From assembly GCA_950097015.1 (NCBI GenBank), contig CATNEN010000038.1, positions 35,116,501 to 35,180,500 of the forward strand: a DNA stretch of 64,000 nt, written 5' to 3'. Source of the stretch: Macrostomum hystrix. Its lineage: Eukaryota > Platyhelminthes > Macrostomidae. This document shows, piece by piece, positions 60,330-64,000 of this stretch. Every line of letters begins with the position of its first letter. The stretch's first letter is position 1. The position numbers and the translations under genes are program-made. The notes under the pieces are model-generated. The model was not told where the DNA came from, did no database searches, and saw only the letters and a program-made list of their open reading frames with translations.

Positions 60330-61433
60330 ATGCGATTCTGCAACTTTATTATTCAGTTTCTTCTGCCCGTGTGTTTCACTATCTCATTATTCGACAGTCT
60401 TGGAGCGAAGGTAGATGCCGCAGACTTGTTTGACACTAGACAGGTGGTAAATGTGCTATCAATCACGGCCAACGACTCAGTCTTCGTAGCTGACCCAGAC
60501 TACCTGGCCTATTCGTTCGACTACGTCAAATACAATCTGTCTAGTCTGTTTCCAACGTTTCAAATGAACTACACCACGATATTGACTGACGGAGTGAGGA
60601 CAATGTTTTTTTATTTGTCAATTAAAATACAGTTTCTAATTTATGCATGAAAACATGTATGAAACGATATATATTCCAAAGTATGGAACTTGAATGGAAC
60701 TCGTATGGAACTTGAATGGAACTCGTATGGAATTTATTGTATGGAACTCGTATGGAATTTGTATGGAGCTCGTGTGGAACTCGTATGGAATTTGCATGGA
60801 GCTCGTGTGGAACTTGTATGGAATTAGTATGGAGCTCGTGTGGAACTCGTATGGAATTTGTATGGAGCTCGTGTGGAACTTGTATGGAATTTGTATGGAG
60901 CTTATTGTATGGAACTCGTGTGGAACTTGTATGGAATTTGTATGGAGCTTATTGTATGGAACTCGTATGGAACTTGTATGGAATTTGTATGGAGCTTATT
61001 GTATGGAACTCGTATGGAACTTCAATCGACTTAACTGACTTTACTGAGTTAACTGAGTTAACTGAGTTAACTGAGTTTAACGACGCGGTGATCACAAAAT
61101 GTGAACTTGTATACTCATGTCCGATTGAATAGACGAAGAAATGAAAGGCCATCTGAAGACCGACATCCTTACCTAATTTCAGTCATAGACTTTGGCACTT
61201 TGGCACATGTCGAATAGGACGTAAATCTATGCATAGAAACTAGTAGAAAGCTGCCGTAATTGAAATTCATCAAATCCTCCTGATTGCCATTCCAGCAAGG
61301 CTCCGGCAGCGCCTCCAAGGCCTTTATCGATGGCTATCTGAGCCCGCCGAACAAGGCCTTGATCTTGGGCGCCGGCTATTCGCATCAGTCGGCGCTGATT
61401 GCCGATGTTGGCAAATACTATTTCATCCCGCAG
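60330..61433 (+). CDS. GABA-B-like receptor ectodomain, first two exons
   Basis: Exon 1, 60330-60593, opens with a signal peptide (hydrophobic FIIQFLLPVCFTISLF) and has three N-glycosylation sequons (NDS, NLS, NYT). It ends at ACGGA|GTGAGG. Exon 2, 61296-61433, follows TTCCAG and ends CCGCAG|GTGAGT. The junctions are phase 0 and give 134 residues. Exon 2 reads NKALILGAGYSHQSALIADV, the lobe-1 block of periplasmic-binding-protein-like ligand domains (class C GPCRs of GABA-B type, related natriuretic receptors). No further exon is convincing before the minus-strand SUN gene begins at 61994; a candidate after TTTCAG at 61639 ends in a stop within 17 codons. The gene is either truncated, secreted, or continues beyond the SUN gene and the window. 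Confidence 0.65.
60690..61025. repeat. 12/15-bp array TATGGAACTCGTATGGAA (receptor intron 1)
   Basis: Short units TATGGAACTTG, TATGGAATTTG and TGGAGCTCGTG alternate. It is followed at 61036-61078 by four copies of TTAACTGAG. Confidence 0.9.
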
Positions 61434-61718
61434 GTGAGTGGGCCTGTTTGCCGCAAATAAAACTCAACTGCGGTTGGCGATAACTCAACAAACGATAGTT
61501 TTTTAATTGGGAACGCATGCAGCAAATGACATTCTGGCAAAGTTCGTCTTTATAATCGACTAAATAGTCGAATTAAATCTGTAATTTTTATGGATTAAGA
61601 TAACAGCAGCAGCAATTGCGCTAACCATTGCATTTCAGTCCATGGACACACCACACTCAGTTACCCACTTCGAAACAATTCAGAATTAAGTTTTTTCCCA
61701 TAAGTACACAAATGGTTC

Positions 61719-61795
61719 CAGTACACTGGGAATCGAACCCCCGACCTTTAAGTCGTGAGCCCGACGCTCTAACCAAAAGGTTAAAACCAAATTTT
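61719..61795 (-). ncRNA. tRNA-like sequence (SINE or tRNA pseudogene)
   Basis: The minus strand folds as a cloverleaf: acceptor GGTTTTA with TGGAACC (two G-U pairs), D stem CTTT/AGAG, a weakened anticodon stem around CTCACGA (CAC, Val-like), and a perfect internal B box GGTTCGATTCC. The T stem is poorly paired. More likely a tRNA-derived SINE head or pseudogene than a working tRNA. Confidence 0.55.
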
Positions 61796-61871
61796 CAAAA
61801 AAGATCAAAAGCATCAAATTCGTGTAAAAAATGCTTCCATCATTGCAATTCGAGTTCTTCAAGGTTTGAAG

Positions 61872-61877
61872 TTTATT
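61872..61877 (-). terminator. Polyadenylation signal for the SUN gene
   Basis: AATAAA on the minus strand, 117 bp downstream of the SUN stop codon. Confidence 0.65.
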
Positions 61878-61993
61878 AAAAGCATGACTGAAATGAAACT
61901 CTATATATACTCGCATTATCACTGCGAGAGAGTCACACAATTTTTGTTTGTTCAAATTATATCCGGCCTCAAAGCTTCTTGCGGCTTCTTGCG

Positions 61994-63765
61994 TCAGTGC
62001 ACTCTGAATCGGTAAACACAGGTGTAGTCCCGATGACCGTGATTGCTCAGCACTTCTAGCAGTATGTATCGAAATTGTATGGCCTCCGTCGTAGACGACA
62101 ACTGGAAAGTCTGAGTCGGCGGGCCGTGCTCGGCGTCGAAGGCAAAACAGGCCAGCTTCACTTGCGACTTCAAATCGCATTTCCGTGCGAGCCCGAACAC
62201 GCAAAATTGCTTCGGGGCACTCGCCACGGAGCCATTGTGCAGCTGATGCCGGCTGACATGGTCCATGGTGACCGCCAACACTCGAACTGGTCGACTCAGC
62301 TGGATGAGTAGCCGACCTGGGAACCCGGTGAACGACCAGCAGTCGCCGGGCTGCAGTAGCGAAGCCGCGCCACCGGCCAGCACGATGTCGGGATTCGGCA
62401 GGCCGAGCCACCAGTGCCACAGCGTCTGTCGCCAGTCTTTGCTCTTGCAGCCTCCGTTACAACGAATTACAGAAGCGCCGCTACTCCTCTGAGCATAATT
62501 CGGCACGAGGTCAGCCCAAACAATTTTGCCCGGCTTTGAGCCAGTTTGGCTAAAAAGTTCTCCAATCTGATCAATGCGAGTTCGAATTCCTTTATCGGCG
62601 TAGTCGACTTTGCTGCACTTGTTTTTCAAGCGCTCGTTGAGGTCGGCTATTCGCTGCTCCAGCCTGACAATCGACAAATGCAGCTGGCTCACGCTTGGCC
62701 GGTTCTGCTCCGGCTGATTCTCTCGCCCAGTCCGTTGAGCGGTGTCCAACGCTGGTGTAGTTGGCGCCGGCTCGGACCTTGGTTAATTTTATATTGGTTT
62801 ATTAGCTGGGCGATTTCAAAGCGATTTAGATATAATTAAAGAGAAATTATATAATTTCAGGGGGGATCAAGGAGGCAATTCTGCCCATTTCGCTGACTCC
62901 TGAGCACACGCTCACAGATACCGTACGCAGGCACACGCTCACACAGGTGTGTACATCTGCCCTGACTTTCTCATCTTCAAGGCAGTGTACACCCTCACTG
63001 TGACTTGGAGGTTGGCCCTCAAGGGCGCAAATTGTACGACAAGCCCCCAAGCCTTCTGCGTCCCAAATGAATGTGGCCTCGCCGCGAAATCGAGCTCAGG
63101 TACCTTGGCGTGAGAGTCAAACTCGTTGGACCGCTCTGTCACTTTACGTCGAGATTTAGGAATCACAATCTGTACAATCTGTACTGTACAGGCGATTACA
63201 ATCTGTAATAAAGCACTTACTGAAGCTGCTCAACAGAGAAGGACCTGTTTTCAATGCCCGCTTTAAAGTAAGCCATCGCGCAAAGGCATAAAAATATCGC
63301 CGCCGTCAACAGAACTGACTTTAACGGGCTAGAAAATAAGCGAAGTCGGTCTATCAATCCGATTCGGAAATGATTGTACACAGAAATTCTTTTCACCGAT
63401 GCCCTGACTGTCTCGCTGGCAACTAGACTAGTAATGTAGTGCCAACATCTAGATAGCCGACACCATAGTCTGGACGCCAACTGACGAACTTGATCGCCCG
63501 CGCCTTCGTGTAGCTCTTCAAGGATTGGCTGACGAATGACCTTGCAAGGACTCGATCCATGAGCAGTCATGGACTCGATTTCGGGCATTGTTTCAGCCTG
63601 CTGATAGCTGACTCCATTCACCATTATTGATCTTCCTTTCTGCTGCGGCGTTCCAAGCTGCTCAATTTGCACTCCGCATTGGTCGTTATCGTACATACAT
63701 TGAGCTTTGAGCTTGCAAACGGAGCGTAGGACGCGGTTGCTGGACTGACCGCGTTTGACTTTCAT
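61994..63765 (-). CDS. SUN-domain nuclear envelope protein, two exons
   Basis: Exon 1 is 63221-63765 (ending CTTCA|GTAAGT), exon 2 is 61994-62777 (after AACCAAG), phase 2, total 442 residues. SUN proteins span the inner nuclear membrane and bind KASH proteins in the perinuclear space, forming the LINC bridge. Residues 1-148 would be nucleoplasmic; about 150-169 is the membrane segment (LLTAAIFLCLCAMAY); about 211-261 is a heptad-like coiled coil (LSIVRLEQRIADLNERL); about 266-442 is the SUN domain, with LLQPGDCWSF, SAPKQFCVFG and the terminal YTCVYRFRV signature. It is shorter than vertebrate SUN1/2, nearer the short SUN proteins of invertebrates. The ATG follows directly on a TTACAG, a possible acceptor for a 5' leader exon or spliced leader. 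The intron carries R1 copy C. Confidence 0.92.
62862..63107 (+). repeat. Dispersed repeat R1, copy C
   Basis: About 245 bp in the SUN gene intron, the most complete copy, extending from GGAGGCAATTCTGCCC to CGAAATCGAGCTCAGG. High similarity to copies A and B. Confidence 0.85.
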
Positions 63766-63931
63766 CTGTAATTAGCCGCCTCTAGAAGCTGGCAGAATTG
63801 TTCCTAAGCGCGCTAACACACGAATGGCTGAATTGCCAAAGAAGATTAAATAGAAATTCTGCACGACAAGCTGTGCCATAGAACTACATAAATCACCAAC
63901 TAAAAACTAATTAACGTCTACCGTTTAACGA

Positions 63932-64000
63932 GAGCGGGTCAGTGGCAGAGCGGTTGCGTTTGCTTCTCGCACCAATATTCCTGAGTTCGATTCCGCGGCG
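63932..64000 (+). repeat. tRNA-derived SINE head, cut by the window end
   Basis: Internal promoter boxes are present in the right order and spacing: A box TGGCAGAGCGG (63943-63953) and B box AGTTCGATTCC (63984-63994, one mismatch to consensus). The part between does not make a clean anticodon arm, so a SINE is more likely than a tRNA gene. The rest lies outside the window. Confidence 0.6.

Larger units (their letters stand above)
61434..61993. other. Convergent 3' flank region
   Basis: Between the last visible receptor exon and the SUN gene stop. It holds the tRNA-like sequence at 61719-61795 and a SUN poly(A) signal at 61872. Confidence 0.5.

Noticed and set aside
60053-60433. 126-codon frame overlapping the receptor start
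   Set aside because: It runs in another frame through the signal-peptide exon and has no domain; the frame at 60330 has a signal peptide, sequons and a good donor.
61639-61690. Third exon of the GABA-B-like receptor
   Set aside because: The acceptor is fair, but the frame stops after 16 codons and does not resemble the next block of the ligand domain.

Overview
This window is nuclear DNA from an animal. The coding pieces are interrupted by short introns whose GT-AG junctions keep the reading frame. They encode typical metazoan proteins: two class A (rhodopsin-like) GPCRs, a membrane-anchored GH35 beta-galactosidase-like protein, a SUN-domain nuclear-envelope protein and the start of a GABA-B-like receptor ectodomain. 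Ty3/gypsy retrotransposons and tRNA-like (SINE-type) sequences are also present. A repeat-rich lophotrochozoan, possibly a free-living flatworm, would fit, but no sequence here proves the taxon.

Layout. 1-4361: a young, internally deleted Ty3/gypsy element with two apparently identical 155-bp LTRs and a 5-bp target duplication, inserted into the pol gene of an older gypsy element; both point to the minus strand. 4344-5699: 25-bp minisatellite. 5819-6547: 3' exon of an F-box/LRR-like gene, plus strand. 6975-23320: three large minisatellites (34, 30 and 36 bp units), the last about 10.7 kb long. 24114-25193: intronless orphan GPCR, minus strand. 25262-33222: pyrimidine/purine and other simple arrays, with one possible minus-strand coding fragment at 31512-31796. 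33335-35634: three exons of an unrecognised glutamine-rich, acidic-tailed protein, plus strand. 36483-38205: two more arrays. 38238-40458: two-exon GPCR, plus strand. 41536-47455: two neighbouring 44-bp arrays. 49697-52125: 17-bp array. 52306-58803: nine-exon GH35 gene, minus strand. 60330-61433: two exons of a GABA-B-like receptor, plus strand. 61994-63765: two-exon SUN gene, minus strand. 63932-64000: tRNA-like SINE head cut by the window end.

The dominant feature is tandem repetition. By my reading about 25 different arrays cover roughly half of the window. Each has its own unit, and several of the large ones contain long-range multi-unit duplications. Inside genes, nearly every long intron owes its length to one private minisatellite, while introns of about 70-95 bp have none. 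Several arrays are open on both strands only because the unit is a multiple of three; these are not convincing genes. The genes do not form an operon or a shared pathway.
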